IMG/VR virus record: IMGVR_UViG_3300006927_000100
Coordinates: 1 to 21,342 of that record
Source: a virus
Direction: 5' to 3' (one strand)
DNA length: 21,342 bases
Shown: positions 7,829 through 12,642 of the stretch, piece after piece
Position numbering within the stretch: the stretch's first letter is position 1
Layout: each line of letters opens with the position of its first letter
The notes under the pieces: generated by a model
Seen by the model: only the letters and a program-made list of their open reading frames with translations
The model's database searches: none
What the model was told of the DNA's origin: nothing
Made by a program: the position numbers and the translations under genes

Positions 7829-8065
7829 ATGAGTAATCAATCAATCGGAGCTTTATGGCTCAAAAAAGCTAAAACAGGTACTACCTATATGTCAGGTGTT
7901 ATAGAAAAAGATGAAAAGAAAATACAAATTGTGGTATTTAAGAACAATAAGGAGAAAGATAACCAACCTGATTATAGAATATTAGAAAGCACTCCTTATA
8001 AGGATACAAGTTCTACAGTAGAAGGTGAAGGTACAAGTGGTGTTCCTTTAGATAGTATATTTTAA
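7829..8065 (+). CDS. DUF736-like small protein next to ERF
   Basis: A 78-aa protein. IGALWLKKAKTGTTYMSG followed by VVFKNNKEKDNQPDYRI matches the pattern (IG..W.k...G..Y.sG...vF.N..K.....PDYR) of DUF736-like phage and plasmid proteins, small beta-rich proteins of unknown function. The C-terminus is acidic and ends PLDSIF, similar in character to the SSB tip and to the ERF end just upstream. There is no Shine-Dalgarno; it starts 17 bases after erf and is probably in the same transcript. A single-strand DNA accessory role is plausible from context only. Confidence 0.6.
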   Translation: MSNQSIGALWLKKAKTGTTYMSGVIEKDEKKIQIVVFKNNKEKDNQPDYRILESTPYKDTSSTVEGEGTSGVPLDSIF

Positions 8066-8104
8066 AATTATTTGTTACTGGATAGTGCGTAATATGTCGG
8101 ATGT

Positions 8105-8201
8105 AATAGCTTAACCATAGCAGACAAATGACAATTTGGCACAATCTGGTGACATAAGCTAATTTTAAGAGGTGGTGAATGCATGGGTTCGCCATTTCTT
8201 A
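8105..8201 (+). ncRNA. Candidate structured RNA upstream of the cytosine methyltransferase
   Basis: No ORF is supported in 8066-8273. TAGCTTA (8107-8113) pairs with TAAGCTA (8155-8161) and encloses CAGA/TCTG (8121-8124/8145-8148), which encloses CAAAT/ATTTG (8125-8129/8134-8138) with loop GACA. Next is a 14-bp hairpin, 8166-8179 with 8188-8201 (three G-U pairs), with an eight-base loop. A third stem-loop (8203-8255) ending in a short U run follows immediately. Three consecutive compensated stems in an otherwise AT-rich gap suggest a small RNA of about 150 nt, or a leader controlling the methyltransferase. No clear promoter was found just before it, and I do not recognise the family. Confidence 0.45.
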
Positions 8202-8202
8202 T

Positions 8203-8257
8203 AAGCATCTCAATAGTGTTAGTCGCACAAGGATTCCTTTCGTATTGAGGTGCTTTT
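8203..8257 (+). terminator. Branched stem-loop terminator
   Basis: AAGCATCTCAATA (8203-8215) pairs with TATTGAGGTGCTT (8243-8255), 13 bp with one G-U, then a short TTTT. Inside are two small hairpins, GTG/CAC (8216-8218/8226-8228) and AAGG/CCTT (8229-8232/8236-8239). The short U run makes termination partial at best. It would end the candidate RNA or the erf transcript 17 bases before the methyltransferase start. Confidence 0.55.
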
Positions 8258-8273
8258 AAGAGATTAAAAAATT

Positions 8274-8900
8274 ATGATAACAAAAGCATTAGAATTATTT
8301 TGTGGAACAAAAAGTTTTACTAAAGTAATACAAAAATATGTTAATACAACAATTACATCAGATATAAACGAAAGGTTTAATCCTGATATATGTGAAGATA
8401 TTTTTAATCTGGAATTTAAAGAAGGTGAGTTTGATATTATATGGGCAAGTCCACCTTGTGAGGGATTTAGTGTTGCGAGTATAGGTAAACATTGGAATAG
8501 GGATCACACACCTAAAACAGAAAAAGCTAAGTTATCTTTAGACATGATAAGAAAAACTATTGATATTATTAAAACCATTAAACCTAAATATTGGTTTATA
8601 GAAAATCCAAGAGGAAAACTAAGAAAAGTAATAGATGATATATTAATAGAATCTCTTGGTAATTCATACAAGAGAGAAACTATCTGTTATTGTAGATATG
8701 GAGATACAAGGATGAAACCAACAGATATATGGACAAATGCTTTTGAGTGGAAACCAAAGGATAAGATGTGTCAAAATGGAAATCCTGATCATGAATCTGC
8801 TCCACGAGGAAGTAAAACAGGAACACAAGGGTTAAAGAATTATGAATTAAGGTCTGTTATACCACCAGCATTATTTGAAGAATTATTTAAAACATTATGA
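8274..8900 (+). CDS. DNA (cytosine-5) methyltransferase, short phage form
   Basis: A 208-aa protein. Motif I ALELFCGTKSFT (residues 5-16) binds S-adenosylmethionine. SDIN near 29-32 is the acidic turn. Motif IV SPPCEGFS carries the catalytic Cys62, and motif VI WFIENPRG has Glu110 (ENP instead of the usual ENV). The end, NYELRSVIPPALFEEL, resembles the C-terminal motif X helix region. At 208 residues it is shorter than typical restriction-type enzymes (over 300), so the target recognition domain is minimal. It should methylate phage DNA at C5, for example to evade restriction. No Shine-Dalgarno is seen, and it follows a structured intergenic region. Its stop overlaps the start of a glycosyltransferase gene (ATGA), which suggests a joint pathway. 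Confidence 0.85.
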   Translation: MITKALELFCGTKSFTKVIQKYVNTTITSDINERFNPDICEDIFNLEFKEGEFDIIWASPPCEGFSVASIGKHWNRDHTPKTEKAKLSLDMIRKTIDIIKTIKPKYWFIENPRGKLRKVIDDILIESLGNSYKRETICYCRYGDTRMKPTDIWTNAFEWKPKDKMCQNGNPDHESAPRGSKTGTQGLKNYELRSVIPPALFEELFKTL

Positions 8901-9487
8901 AACAAATTAAAATTTATACATCAATAACTGGTGATAAAGATAACCCAAGAGAAGATAAAATTAAATGTTTTACTGGTGAAGGAAAGTTTATAGAATCTGT
9001 AATGGAAGCTAAGATTTATAAAATTTTAGCACACCAATTTATAGAAGCAGATTACTCTATATGGACAGATGGAAATGTAGAATTATTAATACCACCAGAA
9101 CAATTAGTAGAGGAATGGTTAGGAGATAAATATGATATGGCATTATGGAAGCATCCTTATAGAAAATGTTTATATGATGAAGCAAATTTATGTAAAATAT
9201 TATTTAGTAATCAAAAATTAATAATAGATGAACAAATAAAACATTATAGAAATAAAAACTTTCCAGAATTACATGGTTTAAAAGAATGTTGCATAATAGT
9301 AAGAAAACATAGTAAGGAAATGGAAAGATTTAATAATGCTTGGTGGTCAGAAATATGTAGATGGAGTTCTAGAGACCAATTATCTTTTCCTTATGTATTA
9401 TCTAAATTTCCTAAATTAAAAGTTAAGGTGATAGATGGTAATGCCAGAAATCATCCTTACTTTAAATATACTGATCACTTAATATAA
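8897..9487 (+). CDS. DUF616/TOD1-MUCI70-like glycosyltransferase
   Basis: A 196-aa protein. IYTSITGDKDNP at the N-terminus, KILAHQFIEADYSIWTDGNV (about 43-62), then ALWKHPYRKCLYDEA (about 82-96), and WWSEICRWSSRDQLSFPYVL (about 149-168) match the DUF616 glycosyltransferase-like family, in which the Asp of WTDGN corresponds to the metal/nucleotide-sugar site of GT-A folds. Such domains occur in cell-wall, capsule and phage sugar-transfer loci. The ATG overlaps the methyltransferase stop by ATGA, so the two are translationally coupled. The sugar acceptor could be modified cytosine in phage DNA, a virion protein or a host glycan, and the sequence cannot say which. A promoter starts ten bases after its stop. 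Confidence 0.7.
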   Translation: MKQIKIYTSITGDKDNPREDKIKCFTGEGKFIESVMEAKIYKILAHQFIEADYSIWTDGNVELLIPPEQLVEEWLGDKYDMALWKHPYRKCLYDEANLCKILFSNQKLIIDEQIKHYRNKNFPELHGLKECCIIVRKHSKEMERFNNAWWSEICRWSSRDQLSFPYVLSKFPKLKVKVIDGNARNHPYFKYTDHLI

Positions 9488-9497
9488 ATTATTGGAC

Positions 9498-9526
9498 TTG
9501 ACTTATTCTTCAATCTAAGTTACAAT
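9498..9526 (+). promoter_or_regulatory. Repeated middle promoter, copy 1
   Basis: TTGACT (9498-9503), 17 bases, TACAAT (9521-9526). The -10 lies within the palindrome TTACAATGTAA (9520-9530), itself inside a larger dyad CAATCTA (9511-9517) / TAGATTG (9532-9538). A near-identical block occurs at 10612, and a related one at 11474. The dyad centred on the -10 is a natural operator. Transcription should start near 9533, a few bases before a boxA-like element. Confidence 0.85.
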
Positions 9527-9540
9527 GTAAATAGATTGGA

Positions 9541-9560
9541 AGTTCTTTGAAAACTGAATA
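9541..9560 (+). promoter_or_regulatory. boxA-like antitermination element, copy 1
   Basis: AGTTCTTTGAAAACTGAATA lies about eight bases after the predicted transcription start. It closely resembles the boxA-containing leader of rRNA operons, bound by NusB/NusE, especially the low-GC Gram-positive versions I remember. Related copies are at 10655, 11008 and 11533. Confidence 0.5.
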
Positions 9561-9582
9561 GGATATAGAAAGGGAAAAATTT

Positions 9583-9936
9583 ATGAATAAAAAAGCAAAA
9601 GTCAAGATGTTATTGGATTTATTATCCGATTTAAAAAACATACCGACTAACAAAGATAATAGTATAGATATGAAAAGATTTTACAATGTACCAGAAATTA
9701 TAGCTTTAATAACTATACTGCGACATTTAAAAGTAGACAGTAAATATTTATATAAAAATGGTTTTATTATAGCTAAAATGTTATTAGGCACACAGTTAAC
9801 GGGTATGATAAAATATAAATGTTTTCATTGTAAAACAAAAAACGAACACATTTATTATGGAAAAGATAATATTCATTATTGTACAGAGTGTGGTAGTGAT
9901 AGACATTTTACACTATCTTCAACAAATGATATTTAA
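9583..9936 (+). CDS. Small zinc-ribbon protein
   Basis: A 117-aa basic protein. The C-terminal third is a zinc ribbon: CFHC near residue 84 and CTEC near 104, separated by about 17 residues including HIYYGKDNIHY. The N-terminal two thirds is helical (KMLLDLLSDLKNIP, PEIIALITILRHLK) without a recognisable domain. ATATAGAAAGGG gives a Shine-Dalgarno before the ATG. It is the first gene after the promoter/boxA module at 9498 and so probably a middle gene; a DNA- or RNA-binding role is suggested only by the ribbon. Confidence 0.65.
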   Translation: MNKKAKVKMLLDLLSDLKNIPTNKDNSIDMKRFYNVPEIIALITILRHLKVDSKYLYKNGFIIAKMLLGTQLTGMIKYKCFHCKTKNEHIYYGKDNIHYCTECGSDRHFTLSSTNDI

Positions 9937-10018
9937 TTAGCTAATTAAATTATCCTATTCAGTTTTTAGAGAGTTAAAGGTCGGAGGTAAATAATTAATT
10001 AAGAAAGGAAATAAATCT

Positions 10019-10501
10019 ATGCAAAAACAAAAACTAGTAGCTCTTGCTATGATTATAGCATTAGTAATAGCAGGTTTATCATTAAACATGGATAATAGAA
10101 AAGGAGAGAAAGAAATTGAGAGATTAAAAAGTTTAATTTCTAACCACCAAGAACAAGTAGATTTAATTGATATTGAATTAGATATCTTAACAGTAATTGA
10201 AGTTGGTAAGAGGAGAGGTTTATCAGAAGAGGACATTAAAATCGCATTACAGATCATACAAGCAGAAAGTGGCTTTAATTGTAATGCTATAGGAGTAAAT
10301 TGGCACGAGTCAGGCAATTTTTACTCATTAGACATTGGATGTTGGCAGATTAACTCATTTCATCAAAAATCTGTAGCAGGAAAACACAGCGACAGAACTT
10401 GTTTATTAAATCTTGAATGTTCTACCCATAAAGCCATAGACATCTTTGAAGAGTGGGGAAATTGGACTGCTTGGACAACCTACAATAACTTTATTAAATA
10501 A
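10019..10501 (+). CDS. Membrane-anchored lytic transglycosylase-like endolysin
   Basis: A 160-aa protein. Residues 6-24 (LVALAMIIALVIAGLSLNM) form one hydrophobic segment after a basic start, a signal peptide or signal anchor. A short coiled-coil linker follows (about 28-55). The rest resembles an SLT/lysozyme-like fold: ALQIIQAESGFN with probable catalytic Glu83, then DIGCWQINS (about 107-115), then a C-terminal helix ending WGNWTAWTTYNNF. Cysteines in the catalytic part could form disulfides after export. The likely role is peptidoglycan cleavage in lysis, possibly as a signal-anchor-release lysin. No holin is recognised nearby. Position in the early/middle block is unusual for a lysin. AAGAAAGGAA precedes the ATG. 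Confidence 0.75.
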   Translation: MQKQKLVALAMIIALVIAGLSLNMDNRKGEKEIERLKSLISNHQEQVDLIDIELDILTVIEVGKRRGLSEEDIKIALQIIQAESGFNCNAIGVNWHESGNFYSLDIGCWQINSFHQKSVAGKHSDRTCLLNLECSTHKAIDIFEEWGNWTAWTTYNNFIK

Positions 10502-10508
10502 ATAGGTG

Positions 10509-10523
10509 TCGTATCGTTTCGTG
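10509..10523 (+). repeat. Degenerate TCGTN pentamer repeat
   Basis: TCGTA TCGTT TCGTG directly after the lysin stop, preceded by AGG-G. The same context (AGGTATCGTG...) with a longer perfect array follows the DUF2958 gene at 11391. The two sites are probably related copies at different stages of expansion or decay. Confidence 0.5.
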
Positions 10524-10565
10524 TGATATTACTTTAAAAAATATCCTGATCATATTATAAGAATT

Positions 10566-10597
10566 AAAAAATATCTTTACTAAAAAAGGTATTTTTT
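10566..10597 (+). terminator. Intrinsic terminator after the lysin gene
   Basis: AAAAAATATCTT (10566-10577) pairs with AAGGTATTTTTT (10586-10597), 12 bp with one G-U and an eight-base loop, ending in U residues. It is AT-rich and so of moderate strength. The A/U symmetry would allow function in both directions. It closes the 9498 transcription unit, 15 bases before the next promoter. Confidence 0.7.
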
Positions 10598-10611
10598 ATT
10601 TATTTTGATAC

Positions 10612-10640
10612 TTGACTTTTCTTTCAATCTAAGCTACAAT
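10612..10640 (+). promoter_or_regulatory. Repeated middle promoter, copy 2
   Basis: TTGACT (10612-10617), 17 bases, TACAAT (10635-10640). It carries TACAATGTA (10635-10643) within the dyad CAATCTA (10625-10631) / TAGATTA (10646-10652). Compared with copy 1 the spacer differs at few positions, and the bases from CAATCTA to the boxA-like element are nearly identical, which marks a duplicated regulatory module. Confidence 0.85.
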
Positions 10641-10654
10641 GTAAATAGATTAGA

Positions 10655-10670
10655 AGTTCATTGACAATTA
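10655..10670 (+). promoter_or_regulatory. boxA-like element, copy 2
   Basis: AGTTCATTGACAATTA, the same distance from its promoter as copy 1. Downstream, an eight-pair hairpin (GAGAACTT with AAGTTTTC, about 10678-10700) precedes a second, diverged relative of the leader and the Shine-Dalgarno AGAAAGGAA of the 10737 gene. Confidence 0.45.
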
Positions 10671-10736
10671 TAAAAAAGAGAACTTAAAAATAAAGTTTTC
10701 TAAAAGTTGAATGAGATATAGAAAGGAAACAAATCT

Positions 10737-10958
10737 ATGCAAATAAACGAACTTATTAAATTATTAAAAGCTCAGCCACAAAATAACGAAGTGTTATTAT
10801 CAATAGATAGTGAAGGAAATACTTTTAAAGAAATAGGTGGAGAATATTTTACTTCTGTAGAAAAAGATAAAAATAAAACAATTATCTTTCCCAATGATAA
10901 GTGTTGGGATTATGAAGAAAATGAAAAAGGGGATTTAGAGTTAGAAAAAATTAACTAA
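10737..10958 (+). CDS. Small acidic phage protein of a common uncharacterised type
   Basis: A 73-aa protein. INELIKLLKAQPQNNEVLLS followed by DSEGNTF resembles the widespread small phage proteins that begin with a xELIxxLxxxPxdxEVxxxxDxEGN pattern; their function is not known to me. The remainder is acidic and ends in a helical DLELEKIN. A Shine-Dalgarno AGAAAGGAA lies at good distance. It is the first gene downstream of promoter copy 2 and its leader, so expression should match that of the 9583 gene. Confidence 0.65.
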   Translation: MQINELIKLLKAQPQNNEVLLSIDSEGNTFKEIGGEYFTSVEKDKNKTIIFPNDKCWDYEENEKGDLELEKIN

Positions 10959-11007
10959 TTAAATAATTATATAATTCTCGTTCAACCCTTAGAAGACTTT
11001 ATAAAAT

Positions 11008-11023
11008 AGTTCTTTGAAAACTA
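11008..11023 (+). promoter_or_regulatory. boxA-like element, copy 3
   Basis: AGTTCTTTGAAAACTA in the gap before the DUF2958 gene. No promoter of the repeated type precedes it, so it would act within read-through RNA from the 10612 promoter. It is followed by the usual AGAAAGGAA before the ATG at 11070. Confidence 0.45.
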
Positions 11024-11069
11024 GAAAGGTCGCAACATTTAAAAATTAAATTAGAAAGGAAATAATATT

Positions 11070-11387
11070 ATGAACCTTATAACAAAAGAATTAGAAAAGC
11101 GATTTAAGAAAATAGGAAATCAAGAAAAAATAAAGATAGAAGATAAAGTAGTAGTAGCAAAGTTTTTCAATCCAGCTGGAGCTGGAACTTGGTTAGCTAC
11201 TGAATATGAACCAGAAAACAAAATGTTTTTCGGCTATGTTTCAATTTTCGGTGACCATAATGACGAATGGGGATATTTCTCATTAGCAGAATTAGAAGAA
11301 ATTAGTACACCATTTGGATTAGGAATTGAGAGGGATTTATATTGTGGAGAGAAAAAGATTAAAGAATTTACTTGTTTTTCTAAGTAG
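11070..11387 (+). CDS. DUF2958 family protein
   Basis: A 105-aa protein spanning the usual length of DUF2958. The family signature is visible in order: VVVAKFFNPAGAGTWLATEY (about 29-48), MFFGYVSIFGDHNDEWGYFS (about 53-72), LAELEEI, and the terminal IERDLYC. DUF2958 proteins are common on phages, plasmids and conjugative elements, often beside DNA-processing or anti-restriction genes, but their biochemical role is unknown to me. The start is supported by AGAAAGGAAATAATATT before ATG. A TCGTG microsatellite begins four bases after the stop, followed by a terminator. Confidence 0.8.
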   Translation: MNLITKELEKRFKKIGNQEKIKIEDKVVVAKFFNPAGAGTWLATEYEPENKMFFGYVSIFGDHNDEWGYFSLAELEEISTPFGLGIERDLYCGEKKIKEFTCFSK

Positions 11388-11390
11388 GTA

Positions 11391-11414
11391 TCGTGTCGTG
11401 TCGTGTCGTGTCGT
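11391..11414 (+). repeat. TCGTG pentanucleotide microsatellite (4.8 copies)
   Basis: Four perfect TCGTG units plus TCGT immediately after the DUF2958 stop codon. A perfect pentamer array is uncommon in a compact phage genome and stands out by its G+C content. Length variation by slippage is expected. A degenerate relative sits at 10509 in the same context after another stop codon. Confidence 0.85.
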
Positions 11415-11427
11415 CATGATCCATTGT

Positions 11428-11457
11428 AACCATCTAATTCATTTTGGGTGGTTTTTT
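11428..11457 (+). terminator. Intrinsic terminator after DUF2958
   Basis: AACCATCT (11428-11435) pairs with GGGTGGTT (11446-11453), eight pairs including two G-U, followed by a U run to 11457. It is well placed between the DUF2958 gene and promoter copy 3. Confidence 0.7.
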
Positions 11458-11473
11458 GGTCCTATTTATTTAC

Positions 11474-11502
11474 TTGACTTATTCTTCAATCTAAGCTATA
11501 CT
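11474..11502 (+). promoter_or_regulatory. Repeated middle promoter, copy 3 (variant operator)
   Basis: TTGACT (11474-11479), 17 bases identical to copy 1 except for the last position (TTCAATCTAAGC), then TATACT (11497-11502). Instead of TACAATGTA it has a different perfect palindrome, CTACATGTAG (11501-11510), and the right arm of the outer dyad is diverged. The same polymerase should read it, but its repressor response may differ. Confidence 0.8.
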
Positions 11503-11532
11503 ACATGTAGATGAGGGATTGGGGTTTATGGC

Positions 11533-11552
11533 AGTTCATTGACAATTGAATA
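11533..11552 (+). promoter_or_regulatory. boxA-like element, copy 4
   Basis: AGTTCATTGACAATTGAATA, about 24 bases after the predicted start of copy 3. It combines the CATTGACAA variant of copy 2 with the TGAATA end of copy 1, which supports one shared 20-base consensus. Confidence 0.5.
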
Positions 11553-11584
11553 TGTTTAATAATTAATCGGAGGGAAATAAATGT

Positions 11585-11848
11585 ATGACTAAAAAATATG
11601 TAATTAAATGGGACGATCTACAACATGTTAAAAAAATGGAAATCTTACACGATATTTATCCTAAATTTCATAATCAAACTTATTATAAAATGGATATGGA
11701 GGGATTAAATACTGTCTACGATTGTTCATTTGAAATTGAAATTGTTCCAGCTTTTGATAAAAAATGGCGGAGATCTAATAAAAAATTGACTCCCCAGCTT
11801 AGGGATAAAAATTCTCTTGCATCACAAAATGATAGATATTTTAGTTAA
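11585..11848 (+). CDS. Small hypothetical protein
   Basis: An 87-aa basic protein of unknown function; it starts MTKKYVIKWDDLQHVKKME and has no cysteine pairs, membrane segment or known motif. Its leader ATTAATCGGAGGGAAATAAA recurs almost unchanged before the 11918 gene. An ATG four bases upstream (11581) is out of frame and opens a three-codon ORF (ATG TAT GAC TAA) that overlaps this start and might modulate initiation. It is the first gene of the 11474 unit. Confidence 0.6.
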   Translation: MTKKYVIKWDDLQHVKKMEILHDIYPKFHNQTYYKMDMEGLNTVYDCSFEIEIVPAFDKKWRRSNKKLTPQLRDKNSLASQNDRYFS

Positions 11849-11860
11849 CGATCGTTTGGA

Positions 11861-11887
11861 GTTGGGCATCTCGTTAAACTGCCCGAT
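11861..11887 (+). other. Intergenic hairpin between two small genes
   Basis: GTTGGGCA (11861-11868) pairs with TGCCCGAT (11880-11887), eight pairs with two G-U, loop of 11. There is no U tract, so it is more likely an RNA-stability or processing structure than a terminator. It lies just upstream of the repeated Shine-Dalgarno leader of the 11918 gene. Confidence 0.45.
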
Positions 11888-11917
11888 CTTAATTATTAAT
11901 CGGAAGGAAATAAATAT

Positions 11918-12235
11918 ATGACTACAAAAGAACTTAAAAAACAATTTGATAAGGCATATAAAATGGGTGGGGAAGAAGAATATGTTTATGACATATTATG
12001 CGAAGAAGCTAATGATTATGTTAGCCAAGTTGAGAGTCGAAATCTAGGAAAAAGTATGACTGACGAAGAAGTTTCTTTACTTGTAACTTCTTACATAAAT
12101 GGCTTTTTTCATGATAAACGAATGAATGGTAAAGATTGGAAAACATTCTGGTCACCCCATTCTTCTTATTCAGATGGAAAATGTGAATTTTCGGATCGTG
12201 TATATCCAAATTCAATCTTAGTAGGTAAAAAATAA
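11918..12235 (+). CDS. Small hypothetical protein, paralogue of the 6764 gene
   Basis: A 105-aa protein. Its N-terminal 45 residues align with the 6764 product: MT-KEL-K...YKMG--E-YV--ILCEEAN-YV, then YINGF further on. It is longer by an insertion (about 45-60) and a C-terminal extension ending SILVGKK. Function unknown. The leader CGGAAGGAAATAAATAT before ATG provides a strong Shine-Dalgarno. It is the last gene before a terminator and the noncoding region in front of the late operon. Confidence 0.7.
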   Translation: MTTKELKKQFDKAYKMGGEEEYVYDILCEEANDYVSQVESRNLGKSMTDEEVSLLVTSYINGFFHDKRMNGKDWKTFWSPHSSYSDGKCEFSDRVYPNSILVGKK

Positions 12236-12243
12236 ACTCTAAT

Positions 12244-12273
12244 AAAAATCTATCCTTAATTGGGTAGGTTTTT
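12244..12273 (+). terminator. Intrinsic terminator closing the early/middle region
   Basis: AAAAATCTATCC (12244-12255) pairs with GGGTAGGTTTTT (12262-12273): 12 pairs with two G-U, a six-base loop and a terminal U run. It lies nine bases after the last early gene and separates it from the late region. Confidence 0.8.
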
Positions 12274-12598
12274 GTTTTGCTTAAATCCCGCAAGACTAAT
12301 ACTTAAATAATACTATAGGGGAATTTATTCTTTGTTTTTGTTCTGTTCTTCCCTTTTTTATGTGTTTTGGTTGGATCTCCACTTCTTTCTTGATTAAAAA
12401 AATCGCCTTTAATAGTCTTTTCTTCCTTATTTTTAATAGTTTTCTTCCTTTATTTTATTTAATCAATTATTTAATAGTTTTCTTCCTTTTATTTATTTTA
12501 ATTATATAATATCTACTAACCATAGGGGGTAGCCACTCGGAGGTTCGAGTTTAATTTTATAATTATATATGAAACCTACGCAATTATATTTTAAACAT
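12274..12598 (+). other. Noncoding pyrimidine-rich region before the late operon
   Basis: No ORF is supported. Contrary to the purine-rich + strand elsewhere, 12325-12500 is strongly pyrimidine-rich. It holds ACTATAGGGG (12312-12321) and TAATATCTACTAACCATAGG (12507-12526, followed by GGG), both resembling T7-type phage promoters, three 25-base direct repeats, an AT-only stretch (12495-12510), and a small hairpin ACTCG/CGAGT (12535-12539/12546-12550). A replication origin, a packaging site or a late control region are all possible. Nothing here decides between them. Confidence 0.5.
12408..12494 (+). repeat. Three direct repeats (iteron-like)
   Basis: Copies start at 12408, 12432 and 12470 with the core TTTAATAGTTTTCTTCCTTT; copy 1 has a two-base insertion (TAGTCTTTTCTTCC). 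Spacing is 24 then 38 bases, followed by an AT-only stretch. Tandem repeats beside an AT-rich region are typical of replication origins, but protein binding is not shown, and there is no replication initiator gene next to it. Confidence 0.6.
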
Positions 12599-12627
12599 TT
12601 GCCTTTTAAGGTAATATGTGCTATAAT
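12599..12627 (+). promoter_or_regulatory. Late operon promoter (extended -10)
   Basis: TTGCCT (12599-12604), 17 bases, TATAAT (12622-12627) with TG at 12619-12620. A start near 12634 leaves only about nine bases before the ATG at 12643, so the small terminase mRNA would be almost leaderless. An upstream in-frame ATG at 12616 lies inside this promoter, which argues against it as the start. Confidence 0.65.
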
Positions 12628-12642
12628 TACATAAGATATAAT

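Noticed and set aside
11326-11514. 62-codon + strand ORF overlapping the end of DUF2958
   Set aside because: It runs through the TCGTG array, a terminator and promoter copy 3, has no Shine-Dalgarno and gives a low-complexity product.
12021-12293. Minus-strand ORF of 90 codons
   Set aside because: It is antisense to the 11918 gene and to its terminator, with no initiation signals; other minus-strand frames in the window are likewise antisense by-products of AT-rich coding.
12535-12550. tRNA T-arm-like GGAGGTTCGAG as tRNA fragment or attachment site
   Set aside because: No acceptor, D or anticodon arms surround it and no integrase is seen; it is just a 5-bp hairpin on present evidence.
12616-12642. 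Upstream ATG for the small terminase gene
   Set aside because: It lies inside the -10 region of the promoter, so the mRNA would start after it.
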